Source: Thermoclostridium caenicola
GTDB taxonomy: Bacteria > Bacillota > Clostridia > DSM-8532
DNA length: 43,572 nt
Reading direction: 5' to 3'
Assembly (NCBI RefSeq): GCF_900142095.1
Contig: NZ_FQZP01000017.1
Location: 1 to 43,572, forward strand
Positions 16,379 through 25,457 of this stretch are shown here, one piece after another. A program made the position numbers and the translations under genes. Below the pieces are notes generated by a model that was not told the DNA's origin, made no database searches, and saw nothing but the letters and a program-made list of their open reading frames with translations. The first letter of the stretch is position 1. Every line of letters begins with the position of its first letter.

Positions 16379-19300
16379 ATGAAGCTTGCTGTACAGAAGG
16401 CAAAGTCATTCATGGCGCTGCGAACGATCATGAGCCTCATCGGGCTTTTGTCCTTTATCGCCCTTATGGCGACAAGCATCGCCATGACCGCTGAAGTAGA
16501 TAATGCTGCGCTTTGCAGAATTGTGATCATCGTTTGCGCCATATTGTATGTCGCAAGCTTCTGCTTTGAATTTGCCATGTCACGAAAAACGGCCAGGGAG
16601 CTGGAGGATCTGGCGAGAATCCTTTCGGACATCGGGGGCGAGATCGGGGTATCCCTTGAACGGGACGAAGGGACACAGGCTGTCACGGTTTTGTCGGACA
16701 TGCTCAACCGGTCGCTGAAGTTCCTGGATGAGAAAAACCTCCGGCTGGAATCGGAGCTCAAACGGAACGAGCGGCTTTCGGAAAGCATCTCTGATTTTTA
16801 CAGCCAGATGAGAACCCTTAAGGAGACCGGGGTAAGGATTGACTTTTTCGAATATGATTATGTCCATCGGATCTTTGTCTTCGCCACCGGGTTGTTTACC
16901 TTCCTTGAGGATAATGAGGACATTTTCGAAATCACCGCCGATGATCTGTTCGAGCGGTTCAGTTTCAGCATCTCCAAAGAGACATTCGAACAGCTGGTCA
17001 ACAGGTGCGTCAGCCATCAGGAGCCGCTGGATCTTGAATTCAGCGTGGCGCGGGAGGATGGGAAAATCCGCTGGCTGAAGCTCTGGGGGCGGTTGAGCGC
17101 CGATGGCGCCCGCATTACAGGAGCCATTATGGACATCACCCGCGAGGTGGTTCAGCGCAACCTGGAAAAGGAACGGGCCATCCGCGACAATATGACCGGG
17201 TTCTACAACCGGAACGCCCTCACCGAGGTGGCGGGCAAAGCCATGGCCGAGTGTGCGGATGGGGAAATGGTGGCCTTCGTCTATATCGGACTGACGGGCT
17301 ACCAGGAGTTCCAGGAAAGATACGGCATGATCGCCGGCAACTCCTATATCCGGGTCTGTGCCGAGGTGCTCAGGAAATTCCTGACCCCTTGCCTGATTCC
17401 GTTCAGATGGCTGGGGGCCGATTTCCTGCTGCTGGCTACCCATGTCAGAAGCCTGGAATCCTTCCGGGAAGAGATGGAGGGGATCATCCAGAAGGTTCAG
17501 AAGTACATGGGCGATGTGGACGGCATTGCGGTGAGCTTCCAGCTTGCCGTGGGATATGCCCTCTCGGGCATCGACGGGGATGTGCCGGCGGACCTTTTGG
17601 AGTACGCGTCCTTTGCCGAGAATGAGGTCTTAAGGGGGGAAAGGGAAAGCCCCAACCCGTTCAACCGGGAGCGCTACGAGGAAGCCAAGCGGGCAGCCCT
17701 GCGCCGCACGTTCATCAAGGATATCATCGACAGAAACCAATTGAGCATTGTCTTCCAGCCCATTGTTTCCCTTAAGACCGGTGAATTGTACGGTTTTGAG
17801 GCCCTCTCCAGGCCGACAAATCCCATATACCGGAACATCGAGGAGCTCATCGAGGATGCCGAGGCGACGGGCCATTATGCCATCCTTGAAAAACGGATGG
17901 TGTACAATGCGCTGGATGCCTATATGCTGCGCGATGAACACTTCCGTGACCATTATCTTTTCATCAACACCGCGCCTTTTGCCACCCTGGAGGAGCAGGA
18001 CTACAACGACATCCGCGATCGCTATTTCGGCCATATGAAGGTTGTTTTCGAGGTCATGGAAAGAAAGCGGATGGATCCGGACGCGATCAACCTGAGAAAG
18101 TCCATCGTGATCAAAGCGGGCGCAAAATTCGCCCTGGACGATTTCGGCTCAGGCTATTCCAATCACCTGGCCCTGCTGGCCCTTGAGCCCGATATCATCA
18201 AGATCGACAAGGAACTCGTGCGCGGAGTCAATTCAGATCTACGCAAGCAGCATATGATAGAGGACATCATCAGCTATGCCCGCTACAGGGGAACGCGGGT
18301 CCTGGCCGAGGGCATTGAAACCAGGGAAGAACTGGAGACCCTGTGCAGGATGGGAATTGACTATGCCCAGGGCTATTTCCTGGGCATGCCCTCCAGTGAG
18401 CTGACAGAGCCCTACGAACAGGCCCGGGAGATCATCCGGGCTATGGGGAAGCACCAGTTGGTGGGTCTGGGGAACCTGCTCATTCTGCTCAGGGAATCCA
18501 TGGCCGGCGTTGACTCTGAAATGGCGTGCCATGCGGCCGTAACTGCCTATCTGGTCCTGAAGATGGGCCTGAAACTCAGGATCAGGGGAGAAAGGCTGGC
18601 AGGCCTCATTACGGCGGCCATGCTGCGCGATATGGGAACCCTTTCCGGCGAATCCGATGGGTGGAGGAACCCGGGCAGGCGGGGAATACCCGGTCACAGC
18701 CTGTATGCCTGCCTGGTCATGAAGGAATATTATCCGTACGACCGGTGCCCCGAGGCGGTCCTGTACCACCACCTGCCCTGGTCTGAAAGGGGTGCCGCCC
18801 TTGAAGCCATGGATTATCCCGACGAGGCGGATATTTTGTCGCTTGCGGACGAAGCGGCATGTCTCATCCTTGACGATCCCGGAACCTGCATGGAAGAGGA
18901 AATGGTACAACGGCTGGAAAGTTCGGGACATGACAGCCGCAACGTATCCGTGTTTGCGGAGCTCTGCAGGGCGGGTATTCTGAAAAAAGCGGCTTCCGGC
19001 GATTTCATGCAGAACCTTCTGAACGTATCGGGCAGGCTCCATGTGGGCAGGTCCGAGATCGAAGGCATCATCAGGACCTATGTCTATACCCTGCTTTTCC
19101 GAATGCCCCATCTCTATGCCCATGCGCGGGTGATGGAGACCCTGGCCCGTTTCCTGGCAAGGCTGACCAAGCAGAACTGGAAGCTGGTGGATATGCTGGG
19201 CCTTGCGTCGCTGATCTATAATCTGGGCAGGCTGCCCCGGCCAGGTGAAGGCCCGGTAACGGCGGATAACGCCTATGAGGAGCACCTCTTGATCCGCAGC

Positions 19301-19690
19301 AGGCTGAAAACCGTTGCGCATATCCTGAAGGAAGCCGGGCTGGGCGATATCATGAACATGATGCATGCGGCCTGCGGGACCGAAGGCGAGGTATCCGGAA
19401 ACCACATGCTCATGGTCAGGGATATCGCGAGCGGGGCCAGGATTCTCAATATAGCCGACATTTTCGCCAGCCTCCTGGAAGAACGGCCGGGGAGGCCGGC
19501 CATGAACTGCACGGAGGCGGTTTACGAACTGGCCGGACTGGTCAGGGCGGAAGAGGGATACCTTCCCATCGTGGAAACCATGCAGGAATACGTGGATGAC
19601 ATCGAAAGCCGGATCCAGACAGCCAAGGCTGAGATTGAAAAGCGTTACCGCAGCATCATGGATACCTGGGCAAGGCTCCAGGCCGAATAG
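16379..19690 (+). CDS. Membrane GGDEF-EAL protein with two C-terminal HD-GYP-like domains
   Basis: The protein is 1103 residues. Two membrane spans (about 15-37 and 45-67) are followed by a coiled coil, a PAS-like region (about 150-260) and a GGDEF domain (about 270-430). That domain opens normally (RDNMTGFYNRNALTEV) but has GADF at 346-349 in place of GGDEF, so no cyclase activity is expected. The EAL domain (about 445-690) keeps the catalytic set: GFEALSR (Glu474), FIN, VFEVME, DDFGSGYS (Asp587-Asp588), IIKIDK, AEGIET and AQGYFLG, so it should cleave c-di-GMP. Residues about 700-860 and 905-1085 each resemble degenerate HD-GYP domains. The first has YHHLPW (796-801) and SLADEA but RD for HD; the second has ARILNIADIFASLL and RPGRPAM with no HD. 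Start: ATG after AAGGTGAG. Confidence 0.88.
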   Translation: MKLAVQKAKSFMALRTIMSLIGLLSFIALMATSIAMTAEVDNAALCRIVIIVCAILYVASFCFEFAMSRKTARELEDLARILSDIGGEIGVSLERDEGTQAVTVLSDMLNRSLKFLDEKNLRLESELKRNERLSESISDFYSQMRTLKETGVRIDFFEYDYVHRIFVFATGLFTFLEDNEDIFEITADDLFERFSFSISKETFEQLVNRCVSHQEPLDLEFSVAREDGKIRWLKLWGRLSADGARITGAIMDITREVVQRNLEKERAIRDNMTGFYNRNALTEVAGKAMAECADGEMVAFVYIGLTGYQEFQERYGMIAGNSYIRVCAEVLRKFLTPCLIPFRWLGADFLLLATHVRSLESFREEMEGIIQKVQKYMGDVDGIAVSFQLAVGYALSGIDGDVPADLLEYASFAENEVLRGERESPNPFNRERYEEAKRAALRRTFIKDIIDRNQLSIVFQPIVSLKTGELYGFEALSRPTNPIYRNIEELIEDAEATGHYAILEKRMVYNALDAYMLRDEHFRDHYLFINTAPFATLEEQDYNDIRDRYFGHMKVVFEVMERKRMDPDAINLRKSIVIKAGAKFALDDFGSGYSNHLALLALEPDIIKIDKELVRGVNSDLRKQHMIEDIISYARYRGTRVLAEGIETREELETLCRMGIDYAQGYFLGMPSSELTEPYEQAREIIRAMGKHQLVGLGNLLILLRESMAGVDSEMACHAAVTAYLVLKMGLKLRIRGERLAGLITAAMLRDMGTLSGESDGWRNPGRRGIPGHSLYACLVMKEYYPYDRCPEAVLYHHLPWSERGAALEAMDYPDEADILSLADEAACLILDDPGTCMEEEMVQRLESSGHDSRNVSVFAELCRAGILKKAASGDFMQNLLNVSGRLHVGRSEIEGIIRTYVYTLLFRMPHLYAHARVMETLARFLARLTKQNWKLVDMLGLASLIYNLGRLPRPGEGPVTADNAYEEHLLIRSRLKTVAHILKEAGLGDIMNMMHAACGTEGEVSGNHMLMVRDIASGARILNIADIFASLLEERPGRPAMNCTEAVYELAGLVRAEEGYLPIVETMQEYVDDIESRIQTAKAEIEKRYRSIMDTWARLQAE

Positions 19691-19799
19691 GCCTGCTGCC
19701 TGGCGCGCCGCCTGCTGGTATGATTTTCTGACCGGTGGGATAAAATAGTAGTGTCCCGCGGGAACCCCTGATGCAAACTACTGGTACAGCATGCTGTTT

Positions 19800-19828
19800 T
19801 TGACTTTTGAAAGGCCATATAGTATACT
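19800..19828 (+). promoter_or_regulatory. Promoter of carD
   Basis: TTGACT (19800-19805) and TATACT (19823-19828) have exactly 17-bp spacing, about 130 bp before the carD start. The 19691-19799 stretch shows no gene. Confidence 0.8.
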
Positions 19829-19956
19829 ATACCTAAGGCCTATTCATGGAATGGCACAAATGCATGCATGGGCGCTTTCATACATAATATTGCGCCTGCT
19901 TCCCGCGTGTCGGGCATGAGCAGGCGGATGATGTATGAAAAAGGAGCTGTTGATCT

Positions 19957-20436
19957 ATGTTCGCAATAGGGGATAAGATTGTTTACCCTATGCATGGCGC
20001 GGGTATCATTGAGGCCATTGAGGAGAAGGAAATCCTCGGAGAACGCAAACAGTATTACGTGATGAGAATACCCGTAGGAGACATGAAGGTCATGATACCC
20101 ATCAACAACGCGAGCTGTATCGGAATCAGGGGCATCATCAACCGTAAAGACGCCGATGCTGTATTCAAATCTCTCGAAACCAAGTCTCACGAAGAAAACA
20201 CCAACTGGAACAAGCGATACCGCGAAAACATGAACAAAATCAAGAGCGGTAATGTTTTTGAAGTAGCTGATGTCGTCAAGAGCCTCATGTTAAGGGAAAA
20301 AACAAAGGGCCTTTCCACCGGGGAAAGAAAAATGCTCAACAGCGCCAAGCAGATACTCATCAGCGAACTGGTGCTGGCGAAGAACATGAGCCCGATGGAT
20401 GTGGAAGCTCTCATCAATACCATGATTTCAACCTGA
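19957..20436 (+). CDS. carD: CarD/CdnL family transcription regulator
   Basis: The protein is 159 residues, the normal size. The N-terminal RNA polymerase-interacting domain begins MFAIGDKIVYPMHGAGIIEAIEEKEI and is followed by the PINNASCIGIRGI strand region. The C-terminal helical domain has the SLMLREKTKGLSTGERKML block that contacts promoter DNA near the upstream edge of the bubble. CarD proteins stabilise open promoter complexes, especially at rRNA promoters. A ribosome binding site AAAGGAG is ten bases upstream of the ATG. It heads a cluster with yacL and ispD, an order common in Firmicutes. Confidence 0.95.
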   Translation: MFAIGDKIVYPMHGAGIIEAIEEKEILGERKQYYVMRIPVGDMKVMIPINNASCIGIRGIINRKDADAVFKSLETKSHEENTNWNKRYRENMNKIKSGNVFEVADVVKSLMLREKTKGLSTGERKMLNSAKQILISELVLAKNMSPMDVEALINTMIST

Positions 20437-20510
20437 TTCATTGAAAATGAGACTGCTGGATCAGCAGCTTTCCATAGAACTCCGATAATACGCTTTTCTG
20501 GGGAGTTTGC

Positions 20511-21587
20511 ATGCTGGACAAGATTATAAAATGCGCGTTCGGGCTGACCGGCGCACTGACGGGCATGACGCTCGTCCGATTTCTTTTCATACAAAACGGC
20601 ATGACCGAATATCTCACCTCGGTATCGGGCATCGGGATCATTGTGTTCGCATCCCTTGCGTTCGGCATCTTCCTCTATGTGATCGGCGGAAAGATTATAC
20701 GCATCACCCTTGCTACGGTGGAACGCCTGGAACGCGCGCTGCAGAACCTTACCCTCTACGAGCTGCTGATCGGCGCGGCGGGCCTCATCGTCGGGCTGAT
20801 CATCGCCAACCTCATTTCCATTCCCATCGTCAAGATCCCGGTCATCGGTGTTCTCCTGTCCATCATGATCAACATCTTCTTCGGGATATGCGGCGTCTAC
20901 TTTGCTTTGCTCAAAAGGCACGACAGCATTTTCCCGATTCCTTTCAGGGGGGACGGGACGGATCGGTCAAGGATTAAAATCCTTGACACAAGCGCCATCA
21001 TAGACGGCCGTATCCTGGACATCAGCCGTACCGGTTTCCTGGAAGGCGAAATCGTGGTCCCGGGGTTTGTCCTGGAGGAACTCCGCCACCTGGCCGATTC
21101 CCATGATGATATTGTGCGGGCCAAGGGCAGGCGCGGCCTGGATGTTCTGAACACCATGAAATCCGATCAGAAGTTCCCCATAAGAATCGGCAAGGAGAAC
21201 AGGGATCCCAACCTTGAGGTGGATGAGCAGCTTTTGAACCGGGCCAGGGAGCTCAAGGCCAAGATCATCACCAACGATTTCAACCTGGGCAAGGTAGCCC
21301 GGCTCAAGGGGATTCCCGTGCTGAACATCAATGATCTGGCAAACGCCTTGAAACCATTGGCGGTTTCCGGCGAGGAAATGACCATCCGGGTGGTCAAGGA
21401 GGGCAAGGAAAACGGACAGGGCATAGGCTATCTGGAAGACGGCACCATGGTCGTGGTGGAGGGCGGCAACAAGTTCAGGAACCAGCTTATCGACGTGGTG
21501 GTGACCAGCGTTCTCCAGACATCTGCCGGCCGCATGATCTTTGCCCGCTTTAAAACCGTCCATTTTCCCGTGGCCAAGATCAACTGA
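20511..21587 (+). CDS. yacL: PIN/TRAM domain membrane protein (YacL family)
   Basis: The protein is 358 residues. About four membrane spans occupy roughly residues 8-135. A PIN domain then begins at IKILDTSAIIDGRI, with acidic residues typical of metal-dependent RNases (DTSAIIDG, VLEEL, and TNDFNLGKVA further on). A C-terminal TRAM domain (about 290-350: GEEMTIRVVKEGKENGQGIGYLEDGTMVVVEGG) binds RNA. The family is well conserved in Gram-positive bacteria but its target RNA is not settled. A GGGGAG site precedes the ATG. It lies 74 bp after carD and 41 bp before ispD, so one operon is likely. Confidence 0.94.
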   Translation: MLDKIIKCAFGLTGALTGMTLVRFLFIQNGMTEYLTSVSGIGIIVFASLAFGIFLYVIGGKIIRITLATVERLERALQNLTLYELLIGAAGLIVGLIIANLISIPIVKIPVIGVLLSIMINIFFGICGVYFALLKRHDSIFPIPFRGDGTDRSRIKILDTSAIIDGRILDISRTGFLEGEIVVPGFVLEELRHLADSHDDIVRAKGRRGLDVLNTMKSDQKFPIRIGKENRDPNLEVDEQLLNRARELKAKIITNDFNLGKVARLKGIPVLNINDLANALKPLAVSGEEMTIRVVKEGKENGQGIGYLEDGTMVVVEGGNKFRNQLIDVVVTSVLQTSAGRMIFARFKTVHFPVAKIN

Positions 21588-21628
21588 CCAACAGGACGGG
21601 CATGACTTAAATAAAGGAAAGGATACAT

Positions 21629-22339
21629 ATGCAAAGAAATAGGGACATGAACAATGAAGGCGCTGTAAGCGCCATTATTGTTGCCGCCGGCAGGGGAAGC
21701 CGGACCGGCCTGGGATACAACAAGGTACTGGCCGAACTGGGCGGCATCCCCATGCTGGAAAGGACCATCCGCGCTTTTATCGGGAGCGGCCTGATCCATC
21801 ATATCATCCTGGTGATCGGAAAGGATGACGAGGAGCAGGTGAAGGCGATCATTCAGAAGCTCCCATGGGACATCCGATGGACCTATGGCGGAAGCGAGCG
21901 CCAGGAATCGGTGTATAACGGCCTGAAGCTGCTTTCGGAGGATACGGCGATCGTCCTGATTCATGACGCGGCCAGGCCCTTTGTGGATGAAGCCATCATC
22001 AGAAGGAGCATCGAGGGCGCAAGGGAATACGGTGCCGCCTGTGTGGGCATGCCGGTAAAGGATACCATCAAGCAGGCGGACCAGGAAGGCTACATCCTCC
22101 AGACCCCGGATCGCACGCTGCTCTGGAGCGCCCAAACCCCCCAGGCCTTCAGAAAGGAGATCATCCTTAAGGCCCATGAGCATGCCAGGCAAAGCGGTAT
22201 CATGGGAACCGACGACGCCATGCTGGCTGAACGCATCGGCATAAGGGTGAAGATGGTTGAGGGCAGCAGCAGGAATATCAAGATCACCTCGAAAGAAGAC
22301 CTTTTGTGGGCTGAAGCCATCCTGAGGAACCCGGACTGA
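21629..22339 (+). CDS. ispD: 2-C-methyl-D-erythritol 4-phosphate cytidylyltransferase
   Basis: The protein is 236 residues. It joins CTP and methylerythritol phosphate in the MEP route to isoprenoids. The nucleotide-binding start AIIVAAGRGSRTGLGYNK is present (family form AAGxGxRMG.. followed by K), then GGSERQESVYNGL and the family signature VLIHDAARPFV, and late GTDDAMLAE. The ATG at 21629 follows GGAAAGGAT. An in-frame ATG at 21647 is possible, because the first six residues are not conserved. The usual partner ispF does not follow; the next gene is an EF-G paralogue behind its own promoter. Confidence 0.95.
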   Translation: MQRNRDMNNEGAVSAIIVAAGRGSRTGLGYNKVLAELGGIPMLERTIRAFIGSGLIHHIILVIGKDDEEQVKAIIQKLPWDIRWTYGGSERQESVYNGLKLLSEDTAIVLIHDAARPFVDEAIIRRSIEGAREYGAACVGMPVKDTIKQADQEGYILQTPDRTLLWSAQTPQAFRKEIILKAHEHARQSGIMGTDDAMLAERIGIRVKMVEGSSRNIKITSKEDLLWAEAILRNPD

Positions 22340-22504
22340 GGGCCGGGAGGAAGGCCCGGGTCGCGTAAAAACCGGTCTTGCCCGGTTGGTGGCGTGCGTT
22401 TTGCAGTGCCAGTTTTATGGCTTGACAGCATCGATCTTTGTCAAGCAATACGATTTTCGCGGCGGGATTGCCATAAAAATTTGTGTACTTGGACTAAAAT
22501 CTGA
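22340..22504. other. Gene-free stretch with an inverted repeat
   Basis: No gene is seen. GCTTGACA (22420-22427) and TGTCAAGC (22439-22446) form a perfect 8-bp inverted repeat with an 11-bp loop, about 60 bp before the EF-G promoter. It could be an operator or a weak stem. GC-rich stems at 22341-22360 and 22371-22385 lack T-tracts and are not convincing terminators. Confidence 0.35.
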
Positions 22505-22510
22505 TATAAT
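22481..22510 (+). promoter_or_regulatory. Promoter of the EF-G paralogue
   Basis: TATAAT (22505-22510) is perfect, with TTGTGT (22481-22486) 18 bp upstream. It gives a leader of about 140 nt in which no riboswitch or hairpin was recognised. Confidence 0.6.
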
Positions 22511-22657
22511 AGAACTTGCTTTGATCGCGTTAGGGCAACCCGTGTTTTTTCAGGCATTTTAAAGCAAAACCATGCTGCTTGCGGACACACCTGTTTAGGG
22601 AAATAAATCAACTGGGCAGGAGATGTCGAGTCAGCTACCAAAAGGGGGAATGTGTAT

Positions 22658-24736
22658 ATGAAAGACTATAGTGCGGACAAAGTGCGCAATGTCTGCCTGC
22701 TGGGCCATGGAGGCTCGGGAAAGACAACACTGGCCGAGGCGATGCTTTTCATTTCCGGCGGCACCGACAGGTTTGGCAGTGTTGTGGACGGTAACACGGT
22801 CATGGACTTCGACGCTGAGGAAATCAAAAGAAAAATCTCCATTTCAACCGCATTGGCGCCTGTTGAATGGAAGGGCATGAAGATCAATGTCATCGATACG
22901 CCCGGCTATTTTGACTTCGCCGGGGAAATGCTTGAGGGGCTCGCGGTTGCAGATGGCGCGGCCATTCTGGTTGGCGCAAAGGACGGTTTGCAGGTCGGAA
23001 CCGAAAAGGCATGGGAAGCCGTAGAGCAGAAAAAGCTGCCCAGAATGTTTGTTATCAGCAAGCTTGACGAAGAAAACTCAGACTTTTCCAAAGTCTTTGA
23101 TCAGCTTAAGGATAAATTCGGAAAGAGCGTCATTGCACTCCAGATACCCTATGTTGAAAACGGCAAGGTTGCCGGTATCATCAATGTTCCCAAGATGAAG
23201 GTCGTCACCTTCAACGGCAAGGAATATCAGGAAAAGGATGTTCCCGACAATCTGAAGGGCGAAGTGGAGTCATACAAGGAAGGCATTTTCGAGGCCGTTG
23301 CGGAAACCAGCGAGGAATTGATGGAAAAATACTTTGCCGGTGAGCCTTTCACCGACGAAGAAGTCGCTCAGGGGATCAAGCTGGGTGTCAAGGCCGGCGA
23401 AATTACGCCCGTCCTGTGCACCACCGCCGTTCAGAAGCTGGGTGTCCGCCTCTTCCTTGATGCCGTGCTGGACTATATCCCGGCTCATATCGAAAAGGAA
23501 ACCGTATCGGCAAGGAACGCCAACAATGAGGCTGTTACCCTCAAGACCAGCGAATCGGAAGCCCTGGCGGTCCAGGTCTTCAAGACCATTGTCGATCCGT
23601 TCGTCGGCAAGATCTCCTTCCTGAAGGTTATTTCCGGTACGCTTTCCGCCGATACCACCGTATACAATCCCAAGAAGGACAAGACCGAAAAGATCGGAAA
23701 CCTGTTCGTCATGAAGGGCAAACAGCAGCTGAATGTGAGCAAACTGGCCTGCGGTGATATCGGTGCGGTGGCCAAGCTGACCGTGACCGAGACCAACGAT
23801 ACCCTCTGCACCAAGGAAAAGCCGGTCATCCTCGAGGAGATCAAGTTCCCGCAGCCCATGCTGGGTATGGCTGTCATGCCCAAGGCAAAGGGCGATGAAG
23901 AGAAGATCGGCAGCGGTCTGCAGCGCCTGCTGGAAGAAGATCCGACCTTCAAGATGGAACTGAACGCGGAGACTAAGCAGACCCTGATCTATGGTCTCGG
24001 TGATCAGCACCTGGATGTGATCACCAGCAAGCTTAAGAATAAATTCAAGGTTGATGTTGAGCTTGTCACGCCCAAGACGCCTTACCGCGAAACCATCCGC
24101 AAGAAGGTCAGAGTGGAAGGCAAGCACAAGAAACAGAGCGGCGGCCATGGCCAGTTCGGCGTTGTCGTGATCGAGTTTGAACCCGGCGAATCCGAGGATC
24201 TGACCTTTGAAGAAAAGATCTTCGGCGGTGCCGTTCCCAAGCAGTACTTCCCGGCCGTTGAAAAAGGTCTCCGTGAAAGCATGCAGAAGGGCGTGCTGGC
24301 AGGCTATCCCGTGGTGAACCTGAAGGCGACCCTCGTGGACGGTAAGTACCATGAAGTCGACTCTTCGGAAATGGCCTTCAAGATCGCAGCCAGCCTTGCC
24401 TACAAGGAAGGCATGAAGCAGGCCAATCCGGTGCTGCTCGAACCCATCTGCCATGTGGAGGTTGTGGTTCCCGACAGCTACATGGGCGATATCATCGGCG
24501 ACCTGAACAAGCGCCGCGGCCGTGTGCTGGGTATGAATCCGTATGGCAACGGGCTCCAGCAGGTGGTTGCCGAGGTACCCCAGGCCGAGATGCTCCGCTA
24601 CGCCACCGACTTAAGGTCCATTACCCAGGGCAGGGGCAGCTACACCATGAAGTTTGAGCGTTATGAAGAAGCGCCTCCCCACGTGGCCGAGAAGGTCATT
24701 GCCGAGGCTGCCCGGGAGAATGCGGATGAAGAATGA
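22658..24736 (+). CDS. Elongation factor G paralogue (EF-G2-like translation GTPase)
   Basis: The protein is 692 residues with all five EF-G domains. The GTPase part has P-loop GHGGSGKTT (16-24), DTPGYFDF (80-87) and SKLD in place of NKMD. It differs from canonical EF-G in the P-loop (usual AHIDAGKTT) and in switch I, where the RGITI motif reads KISIS (residues 59-63). These are marks of the EF-G2/FusA2 class, a second copy found in many bacteria with weak or unclear translocation activity. Domain IV has HKKQSGGHGQFGVV and domain V GDIIGDLNKRRGRVLGM. A canonical fusA should sit in the str operon elsewhere. An in-frame GTG at 22652 is an alternative start; AAAGGGGG precedes both. Single gene with its own promoter and terminator. 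Confidence 0.9.
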   Translation: MKDYSADKVRNVCLLGHGGSGKTTLAEAMLFISGGTDRFGSVVDGNTVMDFDAEEIKRKISISTALAPVEWKGMKINVIDTPGYFDFAGEMLEGLAVADGAAILVGAKDGLQVGTEKAWEAVEQKKLPRMFVISKLDEENSDFSKVFDQLKDKFGKSVIALQIPYVENGKVAGIINVPKMKVVTFNGKEYQEKDVPDNLKGEVESYKEGIFEAVAETSEELMEKYFAGEPFTDEEVAQGIKLGVKAGEITPVLCTTAVQKLGVRLFLDAVLDYIPAHIEKETVSARNANNEAVTLKTSESEALAVQVFKTIVDPFVGKISFLKVISGTLSADTTVYNPKKDKTEKIGNLFVMKGKQQLNVSKLACGDIGAVAKLTVTETNDTLCTKEKPVILEEIKFPQPMLGMAVMPKAKGDEEKIGSGLQRLLEEDPTFKMELNAETKQTLIYGLGDQHLDVITSKLKNKFKVDVELVTPKTPYRETIRKKVRVEGKHKKQSGGHGQFGVVVIEFEPGESEDLTFEEKIFGGAVPKQYFPAVEKGLRESMQKGVLAGYPVVNLKATLVDGKYHEVDSSEMAFKIAASLAYKEGMKQANPVLLEPICHVEVVVPDSYMGDIIGDLNKRRGRVLGMNPYGNGLQQVVAEVPQAEMLRYATDLRSITQGRGSYTMKFERYEEAPPHVAEKVIAEAARENADEE

Positions 24737-24787
24737 TCATGGCATGGATGATGCATTCATATCCTGCTTATCCATAAGGTTGTCCTG

Positions 24788-24821
24788 AAGATACCCCGCT
24801 ATAACCAGCGGGGTATCTTTG
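24788..24821 (+). terminator. Terminator after the EF-G paralogue
   Basis: A perfect 13-bp stem, AAGATACCCCGCT (24788-24800) with AGCGGGGTATCTT (24807-24819), has a 6-nt loop and a short T run. Confidence 0.75.
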
Positions 24822-24886
24822 CCTGGACGGCAAAGTCGGGCATGGCGCGGACCTGCCTGAATAAACGGCGCGGGAGTTGGCCATAC

Positions 24887-24932
24887 TTGAAAAGATCAAG
24901 GGGATGCGTTATAATAGTCAGAGATAGTCAAA
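24887..24932 (+). promoter_or_regulatory. ctsR promoter with CtsR operator
   Basis: TTGAAA (24887-24892) and TATAAT (24910-24915) are 17 bp apart. Directly after the -10 comes a CtsR box, AGTCAGA-GAT-AGTCAAA (24916-24932), close to the published heptad repeat GGTCAAA-NAN-GGTCAAA. Repressor bound there would block the start site, so the operon should be autoregulated and induced by heat or other protein-damaging stress. Confidence 0.92.
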
Positions 24933-24953
24933 TTGATACAAAGGGGTGATGGA

Positions 24954-25415
24954 ATGGCAAGGCTCAGTGATCTCATTGAAGAATTTATCAAGTCAATGAT
25001 AAACGATATGGACGGTGCGATTGAAATACAGCGCAACGAGCTTGCCAGCCGGTTTAACTGCGTGCCCTCCCAGATAAATTATGTCATATCCACACGGTTT
25101 ACCAACGAGAAAGGCTATTATGTCGAGAGCCGACGCGGAGGCGGCGGGTATATCAGCATCCGCAGGCTGAATACCAATTCTGCCGCAGATTATATCATGC
25201 ATATTATTACATCGATAGGGGATAAGATTTCACAGCATACCTGTGAGGTTTTCATCAACAACTTCGTGGACTACAACATCATCAGCAACAGGGAGGCCAT
25301 GCTCATGCGGGCTGCAACATCGGACAAGGCTCTCATGGAGGTCCCGATGGATAGAAGGGATGATGTCAGGGCCATGATATTGAAGAATATGCTCACGAGT
25401 CTGACGGTGATATAG
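24954..25415 (+). CDS. ctsR: CtsR, repressor of class III stress genes
   Basis: The protein is 153 residues. It starts MARLSDLIEEFIKSMI, with a winged helix covering about residues 1-70 (RNELASRFNCVPSQINYVISTRFT) and the glycine-rich wing ESRRGGGGYI that serves as thermosensor in the B. subtilis protein. The C-terminal half is the dimer/McsB-interaction domain. The start at 24954 follows AAGGGGTG at five bases; an upstream in-frame ATG is not conserved in the family. First gene of ctsR-mcsA-mcsB-clpC. Confidence 0.97.
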   Translation: MARLSDLIEEFIKSMINDMDGAIEIQRNELASRFNCVPSQINYVISTRFTNEKGYYVESRRGGGGYISIRRLNTNSAADYIMHIITSIGDKISQHTCEVFINNFVDYNIISNREAMLMRAATSDKALMEVPMDRRDDVRAMILKNMLTSLTVI

Positions 25416-25457
25416 GGTTCTGTATCACCGGCGCGTCGCTAGAAGGGAATGGTGGTT

